Counted from the first letter of the stretch, positions 25,708 through 36,047 are shown. The stretch: DNA of 64,000 nt from Alkalicoccus chagannorensis DSM 18086 (GCF_000429725.1 NZ_AUCK01000001.1:248001-312000), one strand, 5' to 3'. Numbers and translations are program-made. The notes: generated from the letters alone by a model not told the origin.

Positions 25708-25983
25708 ATGAGCAGAACGAGAGCTGTCGTCAGTGTTGTCGGCCAGGATCAGGTCGGTATTATCGCCGCAGTCACCACCGCCCTTGCGGATAAGCAGGTC
25801 AATATTCTCGATATATCCCAGACCATTCTCCAGGACTTTTTTACAATGATGATGCTCGTGGAGATTCCGGAACATATGGAGCGGAGGGAACTGGAAGAGC
25901 GCATGGATCAGGTGAGTTCCTCCATGCAGCTCAAAATCGACATTCAACGCGAAGAACTATTTCAATCCATGCACCGTATTTAA
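25708..25983 (+). CDS. ACT-domain protein, UPF0237 family
   Basis: 91 residues from ATG 25708 (AGAGGAA upstream). One ACT domain fills the chain: RAVVSVVGQDQVGIIAAVTTALADKQVNILDISQTILQDFFTMMM. UPF0237 is related to the ACT pair of GcvR and to the N-terminal domain of PurU. ACT domains bind amino acids; together with the glycine riboswitch upstream this suggests glycine or a derivative as ligand, which is inference. Spaced 38 bp from the UPF0210 gene, its usual partner. Confidence 0.9.
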   Translation: MSRTRAVVSVVGQDQVGIIAAVTTALADKQVNILDISQTILQDFFTMMMLVEIPEHMERRELEERMDQVSSSMQLKIDIQREELFQSMHRI

Positions 25984-26021
25984 GCTGATGAGAAACATCT
26001 GCAGAACAGGAGTGTTTACGT

Positions 26022-27383
26022 ATGCGTCTAGCCTTTCAGGAAATGCAGGAAACTATCCGAATGATCCAGATGGAGAAACTGGATATCCGTACCGTCACGA
26101 TGGGAATCAGCCTTCGGGACTGTATCGACCCCGATCCGGCAGCAATGCAGCGGCTCGTCTATGAGAAAATAACGACGGCCGCTGCCGGTTTAAAAGAGAC
26201 CGCTGATGAAACAGCCAGGGAATTTGGCATTCCAATTGTAAACAAACGAATTGCCATCACGCCCGCAGCTGAACTGCTCGGCCGGGCGACAAAAGACGAT
26301 GCACTCGGGTTAGCCCGCGTACTGGATCAGGCAGCAGAAGAACTGGATATTGATTTTATCGGCGGCTTTTCCGCCCTTGTTCACAAAGGGATTACGAAAG
26401 GAGATCGAGTGCTTCTCGATGCCCTTCCGGAAGCCCTCAGTTCCACGTCAAGGGTGTGCGGCTCCGTTTCTGCGGCTTCGACACGCGCCGGTATCAACAT
26501 GGATGCGGTTCATGAGCTCGGTTCGATCATCAAGAGAGCATCTGAACTCTCGTCCGACCAGGACGGTCTCGCCTGTGCTAAATTCGTCGTCTTCTGCAAC
26601 CCGGCGGAAGATAATCCATTCATGGCAGGCGCTTTCCACGGAACAGGCGAAGCAGAAACTGTCCTCAGTGTCGGCGTCAGCGGACCAGGTGTCGTGCTCT
26701 CTGCGCTGAAGCGCCACCCGGAAGCTGATCTTGGTGAAGTGTCTGAAGTGATTAAGCAGACAGCATTTAAAATCACCCGCGCCGGAGAACGAGTCGGCCG
26801 TGAAGTCGCTTCCCGGCTCGGCGTCGAATTCGGCATTATGGATTTGTCTCTCGCTCCGACTAACGCTATGAATGATTCTGTCGCTGAGATCCTGGAGGAA
26901 ATCGGGCTTGAACGTGTCGGCACACACGGCACGATCGCAGCCCTTGCGCTCATGAATGATGCTGTCAAAAAAGGCGGTGCGATGGCGAGTTCCTACGTAG
27001 GCGGTCTCTCCGGTGCCTTCATCCCTGTTTCCGAGGACAACGGCATGATCCGCGGCATCGAAGAAAACAGCCTGTCGCTGGATAAGCTTGAAGCGATGAC
27101 GTGCGTCTGCTCGGTTGGACTCGATATGATTGCGATCAACGGCAGTTCTCCTTCCGCATCAATCGCCGGCCTGATTGCAGATGAAATGGCGATCGGCATG
27201 ATCAACAAAAAAACGACCGCTGTCCGCGTCATTCCTGTGCCGGATAAGAGCGAAGGGGACATGGTAGAATTCGGCGGCCTGCTTGGACGTGCCCCGGTTA
27301 TGGGGCTTAATCCGCACTCTTCCGAAAAGTTGATGCAGCGCGGCGGCAGAATTCCTGCACCTCTTCAGTCTCTCATCAATTAA
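26022..27383 (+). CDS. UPF0210 (DUF711) family protein
   Basis: 453 residues, the normal full length. Family landmarks: [15 protein letters not shown] near the N-terminus, [39 protein letters not shown], and [27 protein letters not shown] near the C-terminus. The fold is akin to the glycyl-radical enzyme barrel, but no glycyl-radical motif is seen. Biochemical role is unknown. It is co-transcribed with UPF0237 behind a glycine riboswitch, which ties the pair to glycine or one-carbon physiology. Confidence 0.9.
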   Translation: MRLAFQEMQETIRMIQMEKLDIRTVTMGISLRDCIDPDPAAMQRLVYEKITTAAAGLKETADETAREFGIPIVNKRIAITPAAELLGRATKDDALGLARVLDQAAEELDIDFIGGFSALVHKGITKGDRVLLDALPEALSSTSRVCGSVSAASTRAGINMDAVHELGSIIKRASELSSDQDGLACAKFVVFCNPAEDNPFMAGAFHGTGEAETVLSVGVSGPGVVLSALKRHPEADLGEVSEVIKQTAFKITRAGERVGREVASRLGVEFGIMDLSLAPTNAMNDSVAEILEEIGLERVGTHGTIAALALMNDAVKKGGAMASSYVGGLSGAFIPVSEDNGMIRGIEENSLSLDKLEAMTCVCSVGLDMIAINGSSPSASIAGLIADEMAIGMINKKTTAVRVIPVPDKSEGDMVEFGGLLGRAPVMGLNPHSSEKLMQRGGRIPAPLQSLIN

Positions 27384-27385
27384 GG

Positions 27386-27650
27386 TTGACAGACGACGCC
27401 TTCTTTTGAATAATGGAAATATTACAAAACACATTCAGACATGGAGATTAGTACGTCCCACTCCCCTCTCAGAGAGTTTCTGCCGCCGGCTGTAAGCAGA
27501 AATAAGGTGCGAAGGACGGAACCTGCTCCCTGCCTATTGTCTGCGGCCGCCTGCCGTTACCAGGGTGTCAAGCGGGCGTCCCTGAGACGCTAATGAAGGT
27601 GGTACCGCGGCTGATGCCGTCCTTTACTTACTAGTAGAGGGCGGCTTTTT
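27386..27650 (+). promoter_or_regulatory. Proline T-box leader of proBA with promoter
   Basis: TTGACA (27386-27391), 17 bases, AATAAT gives a promoter. Stem I has GGAG...AGTA on the left and GAA on the right (loop E). The specifier loop follows GGACGGAA and shows CCT (27522-27524), a proline codon. The T-box AATGAAGGTGGTACCGCGG is at 27592-27610. The terminator is GCCGTCCT (27616-27623) with AGGGCGGC (27638-27645) and five T. Uncharged tRNA-Pro should therefore switch on proBA, as known in B. subtilis. Confidence 0.93.
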
Positions 27651-27680
27651 CTATGCGGCATCCAGAAGGAGGTTCACATC

Positions 27681-28757
27681 ATGCAACAGAAGAAACAACG
27701 GATTGTCGTGAAGATTGGAAGCAGTTCACTGACGAAAAAGGATGGCTCCCTCTCCCCTGTCAAACTGGCTCAGTTCTGTGATGCTTTTGCTGAAACAAGA
27801 CAGGCGGGCCACGAACTGATTGTCGTATCGTCAGGTTCCGTGGCCGCGGGGTTCCGTGAAATCGGCTATCCCGTCCGGCCAGTCACCGTTCAAGCGAAGC
27901 AGGCGGCGGCCGCAGTAGGTCAAAGTCTTCTCATGCAGCAGTATCGATTCATGCTGCAGCAGTACGGCATTACTGCTGCGCAGCTGCTGCTGACGAGGCA
28001 TGATTTCCGTGACGGCGAACATTATCAAAATATCTCGGCTGCCTTGAGTGAGCTGTTGAAGCGGCATGTACTGCCAATCATCAATGAGAATGATTCAACT
28101 GCTGTAGATGAACTGACTTTTGGTGATAACGATATGCTCTCTGCTCTGATCAGCGGTGCCACCCACGCCGACAAACTCATTCTCTTCACGGATGCCGACG
28201 GCGTCTATACCGCAAACCCGCAGAAAGATCCTGCCGCCGAAAAATTCCGGCACATCGCTGTGATTTCAGATGACATTACAGGAGCTGCAGATACGGAGAC
28301 AACCGCCGTCGGTACCGGCGGCATGCGCGCGAAGCTGAAAGCAGCCGAGGCTGCCCAGGAAGTCGGGGTCGGCGTCTACATCGGCCGATTTGCACCCGAT
28401 ACGTCCATCGCTTCGATTGCCGCAGGCATTGGAAGCGGCACGTACATCCAGGCAGGCGCCGCTGCCATGAAGACGAGAAAACAGTGGATTGCCTACCATG
28501 CCTCCCCGCGCGGCATGCTCCGGGTTGATCCGGGAGCTGCCGAAGCGCTGCTGCAATCGGGGAAAAGTCTGCTCAGCGTCGGTGTGATAGAAGCTGCTGG
28601 CGACTTCGATACCGGCGATGTCATCGACGTATACGATGAAGAGGATCATTTTCTCGGCAAAGGGAAAGCTGCCGCACCGAGAACCCGGCTTCAGGAAGAT
28701 GATGCCTCGTTCCTTATTATTCACCGGGATGAATGGGTCGCGATGAACAACCGATAA
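27681..28757 (+). CDS. proB: Glutamate 5-kinase
   Basis: 358 residues. The amino-acid kinase domain (1-255) has VVKIGSSSLTKKDG, NENDSTAVDELTFGDNDMLSA and LFTDADGVYTANP. A PUA domain (about 270-350) starts near WIAYHASPRGMLRVDPGA. It phosphorylates glutamate in the first step of proline synthesis; the PUA-bearing form is the feedback-controlled housekeeping type. First gene after the T-box, 21 bp before proA. Confidence 0.96.
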   Translation: MQQKKQRIVVKIGSSSLTKKDGSLSPVKLAQFCDAFAETRQAGHELIVVSSGSVAAGFREIGYPVRPVTVQAKQAAAAVGQSLLMQQYRFMLQQYGITAAQLLLTRHDFRDGEHYQNISAALSELLKRHVLPIINENDSTAVDELTFGDNDMLSALISGATHADKLILFTDADGVYTANPQKDPAAEKFRHIAVISDDITGAADTETTAVGTGGMRAKLKAAEAAQEVGVGVYIGRFAPDTSIASIAAGIGSGTYIQAGAAAMKTRKQWIAYHASPRGMLRVDPGAAEALLQSGKSLLSVGVIEAAGDFDTGDVIDVYDEEDHFLGKGKAAAPRTRLQEDDASFLIIHRDEWVAMNNR

Positions 28758-28778
28758 CTACCTGAAAGGATGATCACG

Positions 28779-30050
28779 ATGGATGAAGTAATCAGGAAGG
28801 CCAAGCTTGCACAAAAAGCAGGACGAACGCTGGCATCACTCGAGGAGCAGGACCGCAGCCGCGCGCTGAGACAAATTGCCGCGGATCTCCGGGAACACGA
28901 CAAGCAGCTGATCGAAGCCAACGCCTTGGATATGGACGGCGGAAGAGAAGCAGGAATGAGCGATTCACTGCTGGACCGCCTGCATCTCGACAGCAGCCGG
29001 ATTCACAACATCGCCGGCGCCGTCGAACACGTAGCCGAGCTGCCGAACCCGCTTCTTTCCGCCGGAACAGAATGGGAGCGTCCAAACGGCCTGCGCATAT
29101 CGGAAGTCCGCGTGCCGCTCGGGGTTATCGGCGTCATCTATGAGGCACGTCCGAATGTCACCGTCGACATTACCGCACTCGCCCTGAAAACAGGCAATGC
29201 CGTCGTTCTGCGCGGAAGCTCCTCGACAATCCATTCCAATAAGGCACTGGTGAAGCTGATCCGCTCCTCGCTGGAAGCTGCAGGACTGCCGCCGGAAGCC
29301 GTCCAGCTGATTGAAAATACCGATCGGCAGTTGACTGACAGCCTGTTCACCGCCAGAGGACTTCTGGATGTGATCATCCCTCGTGGCAGTAAAAAACTGA
29401 TCGACACCGTCGTGGAAAAATCGACGGTACCGGTCATTGAGACCGGCGCAGGCAACTGCCACCTCTACATCCACGAGGATGCCGAGCCGCTGTTGGCTAG
29501 ACAGATCGCTGTCGATGCAAAAGCACAGCGTCCGTCCGTGTGCAATGCCGTCGAAACATTCCTGTTGGACAAAAGCTGGGCCGAAGCCCACTTCAGCAGG
29601 TTTGTACAGGATATGCAGCTGCATGGGGTGACGCTCTATGGAGACGAACGGGCCCAGCAGCTCCATGCCGCTGTCATTCCAGCAGACGAGACGAGCTGGA
29701 GCACCGAATTCCACGGTCTCGAAGCGGCAGTGAAAATCACAGAGAACCTGCAGGAAGCGCTGGATCATATTGATCAGCACAGCACAAAACATTCTGAAGC
29801 CATCGTAGCCGAAGATGGACAGGCAGTGGAACAGTTTTTCCGTTTTGTCGATGCCAGCACGCTCTACCATAATGCGTCCACCCGTTTTACAGACGGGGAG
29901 GAATTCGGCTACGGCGCTGAGGTCGGGATCAGCACCCAAAAACTGCATGCACGCGGACCGATGGGACTCGAAGCGTTAACCACCGTGAAATACCTCGTCC
30001 AAGGGAATGGACAAAAAAAAGGAAATCTGCCTCTCAGTCAAGAAGATTAA
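28779..30050 (+). CDS. proA: Gamma-glutamyl phosphate reductase
   Basis: 423 residues from ATG 28779 (AAAGG at fitting distance; the ATG at 28770 is too near). Aldehyde-dehydrogenase fold with the NADP-binding APLGVIGVIYEARPNVT-like stretch (here VPLGVIGVIYEARPNVT), the catalytic Cys in AKAQRPSVCNAVET, and GYGAEVGISTQKLHARGPMGLEALTT. It reduces glutamyl phosphate to glutamate semialdehyde. Second gene of the T-box-controlled operon. Confidence 0.96.
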   Translation: MDEVIRKAKLAQKAGRTLASLEEQDRSRALRQIAADLREHDKQLIEANALDMDGGREAGMSDSLLDRLHLDSSRIHNIAGAVEHVAELPNPLLSAGTEWERPNGLRISEVRVPLGVIGVIYEARPNVTVDITALALKTGNAVVLRGSSSTIHSNKALVKLIRSSLEAAGLPPEAVQLIENTDRQLTDSLFTARGLLDVIIPRGSKKLIDTVVEKSTVPVIETGAGNCHLYIHEDAEPLLARQIAVDAKAQRPSVCNAVETFLLDKSWAEAHFSRFVQDMQLHGVTLYGDERAQQLHAAVIPADETSWSTEFHGLEAAVKITENLQEALDHIDQHSTKHSEAIVAEDGQAVEQFFRFVDASTLYHNASTRFTDGEEFGYGAEVGISTQKLHARGPMGLEALTTVKYLVQGNGQKKGNLPLSQED

Positions 30051-30064
30051 TACACGATCGTGCA

Positions 30065-30088
30065 CAGCGCTCTTATTTGTGCTATACT
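30065..30088 (+). promoter_or_regulatory. Extended -10 promoter before typA
   Basis: TGCTATACT (30080-30088) is an extended -10 element; no good -35 is seen. The start codon is 42 bp downstream, after an AGGAG-like site. Confidence 0.5.
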
Positions 30089-30129
30089 AGTACGGATGTG
30101 ATTCTACGAAGACAGGAGCGTTTTAAAGG

Positions 30130-31971
30130 ATGAACGTACGGAATGAACTGAGAAATATCGCGATTATTGCCCACGTCGACCACGGAAAGACCACACTGGT
30201 GGATGAGCTGCTGAAGCAGTCAGGCACTTTCAGCGAACATGAAGAAGTAGCTGAGCGCGCGATGGATAACAACGATATCGAAAAAGAGCGCGGCATTACG
30301 ATTCTGGCAAAAAATACAGCTGTGAAATATCAAGACAATCGTATCAACATTCTTGATACTCCAGGCCATGCCGATTTCGGCGGCGAAGTGGAACGGATCC
30401 TCAAAATGGTCGATGGCGTACTGCTGGTAGTTGATGCGTTTGAAGGCTGCATGCCGCAGACGAGATTTGTGCTGAAAAAAGCACTGGAACAGAAACTGAC
30501 ACCCGTTGTCGTTCTGAATAAAATCGACCGTCCGATGGCCCGCCCATCCGAAGTCGTCGATGAAGTGCTCGACCTGTTCATTGAACTGGATGCGGACGAA
30601 GATCAGCTCGACTTCCCTGTTGTCTATGCTTCCGCCATTAATGGGACAGCGAGCCGGGATGAAAACAAGCAGGATGAGAACATGAACGTTTTGTTTGAAT
30701 CCATTATGGAGAATGTCCCTGCACCGATCGACAACAGAGAAGAACCGGCCCAATTTCAGGTGACGATGCTTGATTACAACGACTATCTCGGTCGTATCGG
30801 CATCGGCCGTGTGTTCCGCGGAACGATCAACGTCGGAGACCAGGCCGTGCTGATCAAACGGGACGGCACCGAGAAAAAGTTCCGGATTACGAAAATGTTC
30901 GGTTTCTTCGGCCTGAAAAAGGAAGAAATCAAGACGGCGGAATCGGGCGATCTGATCGCACTCTCCGGTGTCGAGGATATCATGGTCGGCGATACAATCT
31001 GTCCACCGGAACACCCGGAACAGATGGAACTTGTCCGCATTGATGAACCGACCCTGCAGATGACGTTTCTCGTCAACAACAGCCCATTTGCCGGACGCGA
31101 TGGCGATCACGTAACGAGCCGGAAAATCGAAGCCCGCCTGCTCACACAGGTGGAAACAGATGTCAGTCTCCGGGTAGAACAGACTTCTTCTCCGGATGCC
31201 TGGACCGTCTCCGGACGTGGAGAGCTTCACCTCTCTATTCTGATCGAGAACCTCCGCCGCGAAGGTTTTGAGCTGCAAGTATCGAAGCCGGAAGTAATCA
31301 TCAAAGAAGTAGACGGAAAAGACTGCGAACCGTATGAGAGCGTCCAAATTGATGTTCCGGAAGAATACACCGGCTCTATCATGGAATCCCTTGGAGATCG
31401 TAAAGGCGAAATGATGAACATGATCAACAAAGGAGACGGACAGATGCGTCTCGAGTTCATCGTCCCTTCCCGCGGCCTGATCGGATACTCCACTGAATTC
31501 ATGTCACAGACAAAAGGTTACGGAATCATCAACCACACGTTTGACAGCTACCGTCCTCTCGCACAGGGTATGGTAGGCGGACGACGTCAAGGTGTGCTCG
31601 TTTCCCAGGAGACGGCGAAAGCGACTTCCTACGGGATGCTTCAAGTCGAAGACCGCGGTACCCTCTTTGTTGAAGCCGGTACAGAAATATACGAAGGCAT
31701 GATTGTCGGCGAGCATAGCCGTGACAATGACCTCACCGTCAACATCACGAAAATGAAAGCTCAGAACAACATCCGTTCTGCGACGAAAGAACAGACGGTT
31801 ACCATGAAGCGGCCTCGTCTGCTTACACTGGAAGAAGCACTTGAATACCTGAACGACGATGAGTACTGTGAAGTTACACCGGAAGCCATCCGCCTCCGGA
31901 AGAAAACGCTTGATAAATCTACTCGTGAGCGGGAAGAAAAGCGGAAGAAGCTCACAACAAAAGAATCTTAA
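30130..31971 (+). CDS. typA: Ribosome-associated translational GTPase TypA/BipA
   Basis: 613 residues. G1 [15 protein letters not shown]2 region [11 protein letters not shown]3 [15 protein letters not shown]4 NKID. Domain II, two EF-G-like domains ([20 protein letters not shown]) and the BipA-specific C-terminal domain (from about 480) follow. It binds 70S ribosomes and helps assembly and growth under stress and cold. Monocistronic with a strong terminator. Confidence 0.97.
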   Translation: MNVRNELRNIAIIAHVDHGKTTLVDELLKQSGTFSEHEEVAERAMDNNDIEKERGITILAKNTAVKYQDNRINILDTPGHADFGGEVERILKMVDGVLLVVDAFEGCMPQTRFVLKKALEQKLTPVVVLNKIDRPMARPSEVVDEVLDLFIELDADEDQLDFPVVYASAINGTASRDENKQDENMNVLFESIMENVPAPIDNREEPAQFQVTMLDYNDYLGRIGIGRVFRGTINVGDQAVLIKRDGTEKKFRITKMFGFFGLKKEEIKTAESGDLIALSGVEDIMVGDTICPPEHPEQMELVRIDEPTLQMTFLVNNSPFAGRDGDHVTSRKIEARLLTQVETDVSLRVEQTSSPDAWTVSGRGELHLSILIENLRREGFELQVSKPEVIIKEVDGKDCEPYESVQIDVPEEYTGSIMESLGDRKGEMMNMINKGDGQMRLEFIVPSRGLIGYSTEFMSQTKGYGIINHTFDSYRPLAQGMVGGRRQGVLVSQETAKATSYGMLQVEDRGTLFVEAGTEIYEGMIVGEHSRDNDLTVNITKMKAQNNIRSATKEQTVTMKRPRLLTLEEALEYLNDDEYCEVTPEAIRLRKKTLDKSTREREEKRKKLTTKES

Positions 31972-32019
31972 AGAAGGTCCTTCGCGCTGTCCTCGGGCAG
32001 CAACATCCGGACCATTTTC

Positions 32020-32054
32020 CATCCCGTCAGATGACAATCTGGCGGGATGTTTTT
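32020..32054 (+). terminator. Intrinsic terminator of typA
   Basis: CATCCCGTCAGAT (32020-32032) pairs with ATCTGGCGGGATG (32037-32049) around GACA; five T follow. Confidence 0.92.
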
Positions 32055-32677
32055 AATGCATGACGAGAACGTAAAAACTGTTATTTATGAAGAAGCTTAC
32101 CCGGGAAGAACGGCGTATGCCTTCTTCCCTGCAAAAGCCTGCAGCGACAACGGCCTGCGTACCAATCAAAAGGCGTTTTCCCTTTCTTGTCCGTACTTGT
32201 TTTTCCAAACTGATTCTCCCTAATTACGGCTTCCTATCTCACTCGATTGGCTGTTTCACGGTTCGTTTCTCGAAAAAAGGGTAGTATAATACCACGTACT
32301 GTTGTTTTCTGTTTTATACTTTGTTCCTGCAGAGGACGAAACGGTCCCAGTGAAAGAAGATAAGCGTTCAACGTTTATTGGGGAACCACAGGGCAGCACG
32401 AGGGCCTTCAGCATGGCATGTGAATCCATCTTCCCGCTCCACCGCACACTCGCTTTCTCCATGCTCTGCCCGTACTCGTTCCGCAGGAGCGCAGGTCTTC
32501 GACATCCATCAGATCCCCCCCCTCCCTCCTGCGCAGCAGAACAGTTTCGTCGAGCTGAGGGAATACTTCACCAACAGCATGCTCATGAAGTATTCCATCC
32601 TCTGTATTCTCTATGGCCGATGGGGAGTACGGAGGAGAGGAGCTGGTTCGGCCAAATACATGAAGAGGAGCAGAACA
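32055..32677 (+). promoter_or_regulatory. Long leader and promoter region before ectB
   Basis: A TATAAT stands at 32285-32290, overlapping GGGTA (32279-32283). The transcript would carry a leader of about 380 bases. It contains a perfect 11-bp stem, GGAATACTTCA (32560-32570) with TGAAGTATTCC (32586-32596), about 80 bases before the start codon. The ectB frame stays open upstream to 32378, but this looks accidental. No known riboswitch class is recognised. In 32055-32280 I see only weak stems. Confidence 0.45.
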
Positions 32678-33979
32678 ATGACAAATCAACACGAGAAACT
32701 GCAGGTCATTCATGACATGGAGTCCAGTGTGCGCAGCTACGTGCGCAGTTTCCCAGCTGTTTTTCACCGGGCAAAGGGCTGCCGTATCTGGGATGAAGAC
32801 GGACGAGAGTACCTCGACTTTTTCTCCGGAGCCGGAGCGTTGAACTATGGACATAATGAGCCGGCGATGAAGCAGAAACTCGTTGACTACATTCTCGACG
32901 ATGGCATCATCCACTCTCTTGATATGGCCAGTTCAGCCAAAGTGACGTTTCTCGAACGCTTCCGGGATATCATTCTGCAGCCGCGGGAGATGGAATACCG
33001 CATTATGTTCCCCGGTCCGACTGGAACAAATACCGTTGAAAGTGCGTTAAAGCTTGCAAGGAAAATGACGGGACGGACCGATGTCATCTGTTTCACTAAT
33101 GGGTTTCACGGCATGACCGTCGGTGCGCTTTCCGTGACAGGCAACTCGATGAAACGAAAAGGAGCGGGGATTCCCCTTTCTCACACGGTAACAATGCCCT
33201 ACGACACATTTTTGAACGACGAAAAAGACTCCCTCGCCTATTTGACAAAATTTCTGGAGGATAACGGGAGCGGCGTAGCTGTTCCGGCAGCGGTGATCGT
33301 TGAGACCGTGCAGGGGGAAGGCGGTCTGAACACCGCGGGAATGAAGTGGCTTCGGGATTTAGAGAATATCTGCAGGGAATGGGGGATTCTCATGATCGTA
33401 GACGATGTTCAGGCGGGCGTCGGACGAACGGGAACCTTTTTTTCTTTTGAACCAGCTGGTATTCAGCCGGATATTATCTGTCTGTCAAAATCCATCGGCG
33501 GCTCTGGGCTTCCGATGGCGGTCACCCTGATCCGGCCGGACCTCGACGACTGGATTCCCGGGGAGCACAACGGCACTTTCCGTGGAAATAACCCCGCATT
33601 TATAACAGCCGCGGAGGCTCTCACCTTCTGGGCTGACCCTGCTTTTGAGGAGGCAGTCAAAGCGAGAGGACGCGAAGTGACACTCTTCCTGGAGAATATC
33701 ATGAAGGAATTTCCCGAAATTCAAGGAACGAGACGCGGCCGGGGCCTGATGCAGGGGATCGCATCGGACGTAGAAGGCTTCAGCGAAAAAACGGCAGCCC
33801 ATGCGTTCGAGCTTGGGCTGATCATGGAGACGGCAGGCGGAAACGACGAGGTATTCAAGCTTTTTCCTCCGATCAACATTAGTCAGGAAGATCTAAAGAA
33901 AGGGCTCTCCCTCGTCCGGAAAGCTGTGCAGGCTGCCTCTGCTTCTATGAATCTCCGGCAGGATCCAATAGAGAACTGA
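32678..33979 (+). CDS. ectB: Diaminobutyrate-2-oxoglutarate aminotransferase
   Basis: 433 residues from ATG 32678 with AGAGGAG 7 bases before it. Class III aminotransferase with [18 protein letters not shown] and the EctB-type [13 protein letters not shown]. Further motifs are [16 protein letters not shown], the PLP-binding Asp in [12 protein letters not shown] and the Lys in [14 protein letters not shown]. It makes 2,4-diaminobutyrate from aspartate semialdehyde, first step to ectoine. The usual ectA and ectC are absent from the flanks, so it either serves an ectoine locus elsewhere or another product (siderophore, cell wall). Confidence 0.9.
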   Translation: MTNQHEKLQVIHDMESSVRSYVRSFPAVFHRAKGCRIWDEDGREYLDFFSGAGALNYGHNEPAMKQKLVDYILDDGIIHSLDMASSAKVTFLERFRDIILQPREMEYRIMFPGPTGTNTVESALKLARKMTGRTDVICFTNGFHGMTVGALSVTGNSMKRKGAGIPLSHTVTMPYDTFLNDEKDSLAYLTKFLEDNGSGVAVPAAVIVETVQGEGGLNTAGMKWLRDLENICREWGILMIVDDVQAGVGRTGTFFSFEPAGIQPDIICLSKSIGGSGLPMAVTLIRPDLDDWIPGEHNGTFRGNNPAFITAAEALTFWADPAFEEAVKARGREVTLFLENIMKEFPEIQGTRRGRGLMQGIASDVEGFSEKTAAHAFELGLIMETAGGNDEVFKLFPPINISQEDLKKGLSLVRKAVQAASASMNLRQDPIEN

Positions 33980-34051
33980 GATCTGCCTGTGCTACAATGA
34001 AAAAAGAACGTGCCGCTCTGTGAGCGGAACGGATTCGTACCCAGCATCATC

Positions 34052-34087
34052 AAAAAGGCCGTCTCATTATTCTCCAGACGGCCTTTT
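34052..34087. terminator. Bidirectional terminator after ectB
   Basis: AAGGCCGTC (34055-34063) pairs with GACGGCCTT (34077-34085), with A-run before and T-run after. Confidence 0.85.
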
Positions 34088-34145
34088 CTGGGTGATAAGA
34101 TGGGATACGTTTTCATCGGTTTAAAAGATGATGAACGAACCTTGA

Positions 34146-34182
34146 AAAGCCGCTCTCACCTCATGGCTGCCGGAGCGGCTTT
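34146..34182 (+). repeat. Hairpin upstream of the AbrB-type membrane gene
   Basis: AAAGCCGCTC (34146-34155) pairs with GAGCGGCTTT (34173-34182), 17-base loop. It lies 95 bp before the start at 34277; a weak terminator or leader structure is possible. Confidence 0.4.
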
Positions 34183-34276
34183 GTCAGGGAGCCGCTAGTG
34201 CTGCACGTAGTGCAGATGATGGAAGCGCTGCACCAAGGCTGAACATACAGCAGCTGTCAGAGAGGAAAGTTGATAC

Positions 34277-35299
34277 ATGAGACATCTGGAAACGCTGATC
34301 CCCGCCGTTCTGGGCGGTTTTCTTTTTCAAACACTGAACCTGCCGCTGCCATGGATGCTCGGACCGCTGACGGCTGTGCTCCTGTATCAGGAGTCAGCAT
34401 CGCGCCCCCTCCTCTGGTCTCCTCTCATAAAGCAGCTCGGACTGATCGTCCTTGGTATATCGTTCGGGCTTTATTTCCAGACCGAACTGCTGATGCAGAT
34501 CACGACCTACTTTGCTCCGTACATACTGATGACGACGATTCTACTCAGTGCAGCTGTTTCGCTCGGCCTGCTGACTGCACGATTGACGGGCCTTTCACGT
34601 ACGCCTTCTGTGTTCGGCGCCATCCCGGGTGGTCTGACAGAGATGGTGATTGCCAGCGAAGAATTAAAGGCACAGCCGCAGCAGGTACTTATCTTTCAGA
34701 CTGTGCGGCTCGTTGTCGTACTGTTCACCGTCCCTGCGCTCATGATTTATTTGTTTACCGGCAGCGGTACCCCTGAGGCAGAGATGCCGTCCGGAGATGG
34801 TATCTCGTTTTTCAGCCCGGAGGCACTGCTGTTTCTTGGTGTTGGTGCTGCGGGGTTTCTCCTGCAGCGCCTGCTTCCAGCCGGTATTATGATTATTCCG
34901 CTGCTGTTAACGGTTGTATTGATGATATCACCTGTCATGCTCCCGGCAGTTCCGGAACTCTTGTTTTACAGTGCCCAGCTGGCTGTCGGGGTTTCCCTCG
35001 GCATCAGCATCTCTTTCAGCGATATTCGAAAAGCAGGTTCTTATTCGCTCTATTTTGCTCTGATCGCCTTCCTGCTTATCGCACTGAGTATGCTGCTCGG
35101 CCTGCTGTTGGCGTGGTGGACCGGCATGGAGATAGAAACAGCGCTTCTGAGTACGGCTCCCGGAGGCATCGTTGAGATGGTGCTTACAGCATCGGTGACC
35201 GGAGCCGACCCCGCCGTCGTCACTTCCCTGCAGCTGCTGCGCGTGATCCTGATCGTCACCTTCGTACCCCCGCTGTTGAAAAAAATGTTCTACAAATGA
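34277..35299 (+). CDS. AbrB-type (PF05145) integral membrane protein
   Basis: 340 residues, ten or so hydrophobic segments in two repeats. Each repeat ends in the family signature: AIPGGLTEMVIASEE (about 117-131) and TAPGGIVEMVLTASVTGADPAVVTSLQLLRVILI (about 295-325). Despite the family name these are membrane proteins and unrelated to the AbrB regulator; transport is presumed. AGAGGAAAG precedes the ATG. The tail overlaps the convergent integrase gene by 10 bp. Confidence 0.85.
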   Translation: MRHLETLIPAVLGGFLFQTLNLPLPWMLGPLTAVLLYQESASRPLLWSPLIKQLGLIVLGISFGLYFQTELLMQITTYFAPYILMTTILLSAAVSLGLLTARLTGLSRTPSVFGAIPGGLTEMVIASEELKAQPQQVLIFQTVRLVVVLFTVPALMIYLFTGSGTPEAEMPSGDGISFFSPEALLFLGVGAAGFLLQRLLPAGIMIIPLLLTVVLMISPVMLPAVPELLFYSAQLAVGVSLGISISFSDIRKAGSYSLYFALIAFLLIALSMLLGLLLAWWTGMEIETALLSTAPGGIVEMVLTASVTGADPAVVTSLQLLRVILIVTFVPPLLKKMFYK

Positions 35300-36012
35300 A
35301 AATCATCCATCGCCTCATCAATCTGCTCCTGAGCAATACCGATATAGCGGAGCGTTATACTAGGAGAAGAGTGGTTGAAAATGTTCTGCAGCGTGGAAAC
35401 ATCCCCGTACTGTTTATAAAAGTGATAGCCGAACGTTTTTCTCAATGTGTGTGTACCGACAAACTCCGCCCCGGCTTTTTCAGCCGCCCGGCGGAGTATT
35501 TTATATGCTCTGTCGCGTTTAATCGGCTGTTTCGTTTTAGCCGAAGCAAACAAATACGCCTCATCTGTCATGCCGGCCGTATAGTCAGATGCCAGACTGC
35601 GGATCTCCTTGTTCATCGGGAACAGCTTTTCTTTTCCTGTTTTCTCGTCATGCCTTACGATATAGCGTCTCCCTCGTACATCGCCCGCTTGAAGCGGCAG
35701 CAGGTCGCCGATCCGCAGACCAGTATTTAATCCGAGCAGAAATAAAAAATAATCACGTTCGCTTTCCTCGCGCAGCACCTTTTTCATGCATGCAATTTGC
35801 TCACGGCTGCGGATCGGCTCTACGGCCCTAGGTGTCATCGCCTGGAGCGCCTGGTAATCCGATTTCATTGAGACCGGCCGCCTTCCTTCCGCTTTCAGCT
35901 GCATCAGGCGCTTGATTCTTTTCTTCGTCTGCTGTTCACCGAGTCTGCTGCGGAGTCGTTCATATTCTTCCTCCGTCAGGTACACTGTATCTCCGTACCT
36001 TTTTTTCTCCAT
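35290..36012 (-). CDS. Solo tyrosine recombinase/integrase, apparently active
   Basis: 240 residues from ATG 36012 (AGAGGTGAT upstream; earlier frame lacks a site). The catalytic set is complete: Arg in NTGLRIGDLL, Lys in HDEKTGKEK, His-x-x-Arg in GTHTLRKTF, His in NHSSPSIT and the nucleophile Tyr in LRYIGI. The N-terminal domain is short. No attachment-site duplication or other phage gene is nearby, so this may be a domesticated or chromosomally maintained recombinase. Inverted repeats flank its promoter. Confidence 0.88.
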   Translation of the reverse strand: MEKKRYGDTVYLTEEEYERLRSRLGEQQTKKRIKRLMQLKAEGRRPVSMKSDYQALQAMTPRAVEPIRSREQIACMKKVLREESERDYFLFLLGLNTGLRIGDLLPLQAGDVRGRRYIVRHDEKTGKEKLFPMNKEIRSLASDYTAGMTDEAYLFASAKTKQPIKRDRAYKILRRAAEKAGAEFVGTHTLRKTFGYHFYKQYGDVSTLQNIFNHSSPSITLRYIGIAQEQIDEAMDDFHL

Positions 36013-36047
36013 GATCATCACCTCTGTCTTTATAATACTACAGCATT

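Noticed and set aside
30220-31347. 375-residue open frame antisense to typA
   Set aside because: Shadow frame of typA; composition typical of reverse-complement artefacts.
32261-32284. Sigma-B promoter before ectB (GTTCGT and GGGTAG)
   Set aside because: The -35 part is poor and the spacing only roughly fits; the overlapping TATAAT is a better explanation.
32302-32715. 137-residue frame in the ectB leader
   Set aside because: No ribosome site, low-complexity Pro/Ser content, and it runs into ectB in another frame; the leader is better read as RNA.
152-36012. Prophage or integrative element between the two recombinase genes
   Set aside because: All genes between are housekeeping or metabolic, with no structural phage, conjugation or attachment-site repeats.
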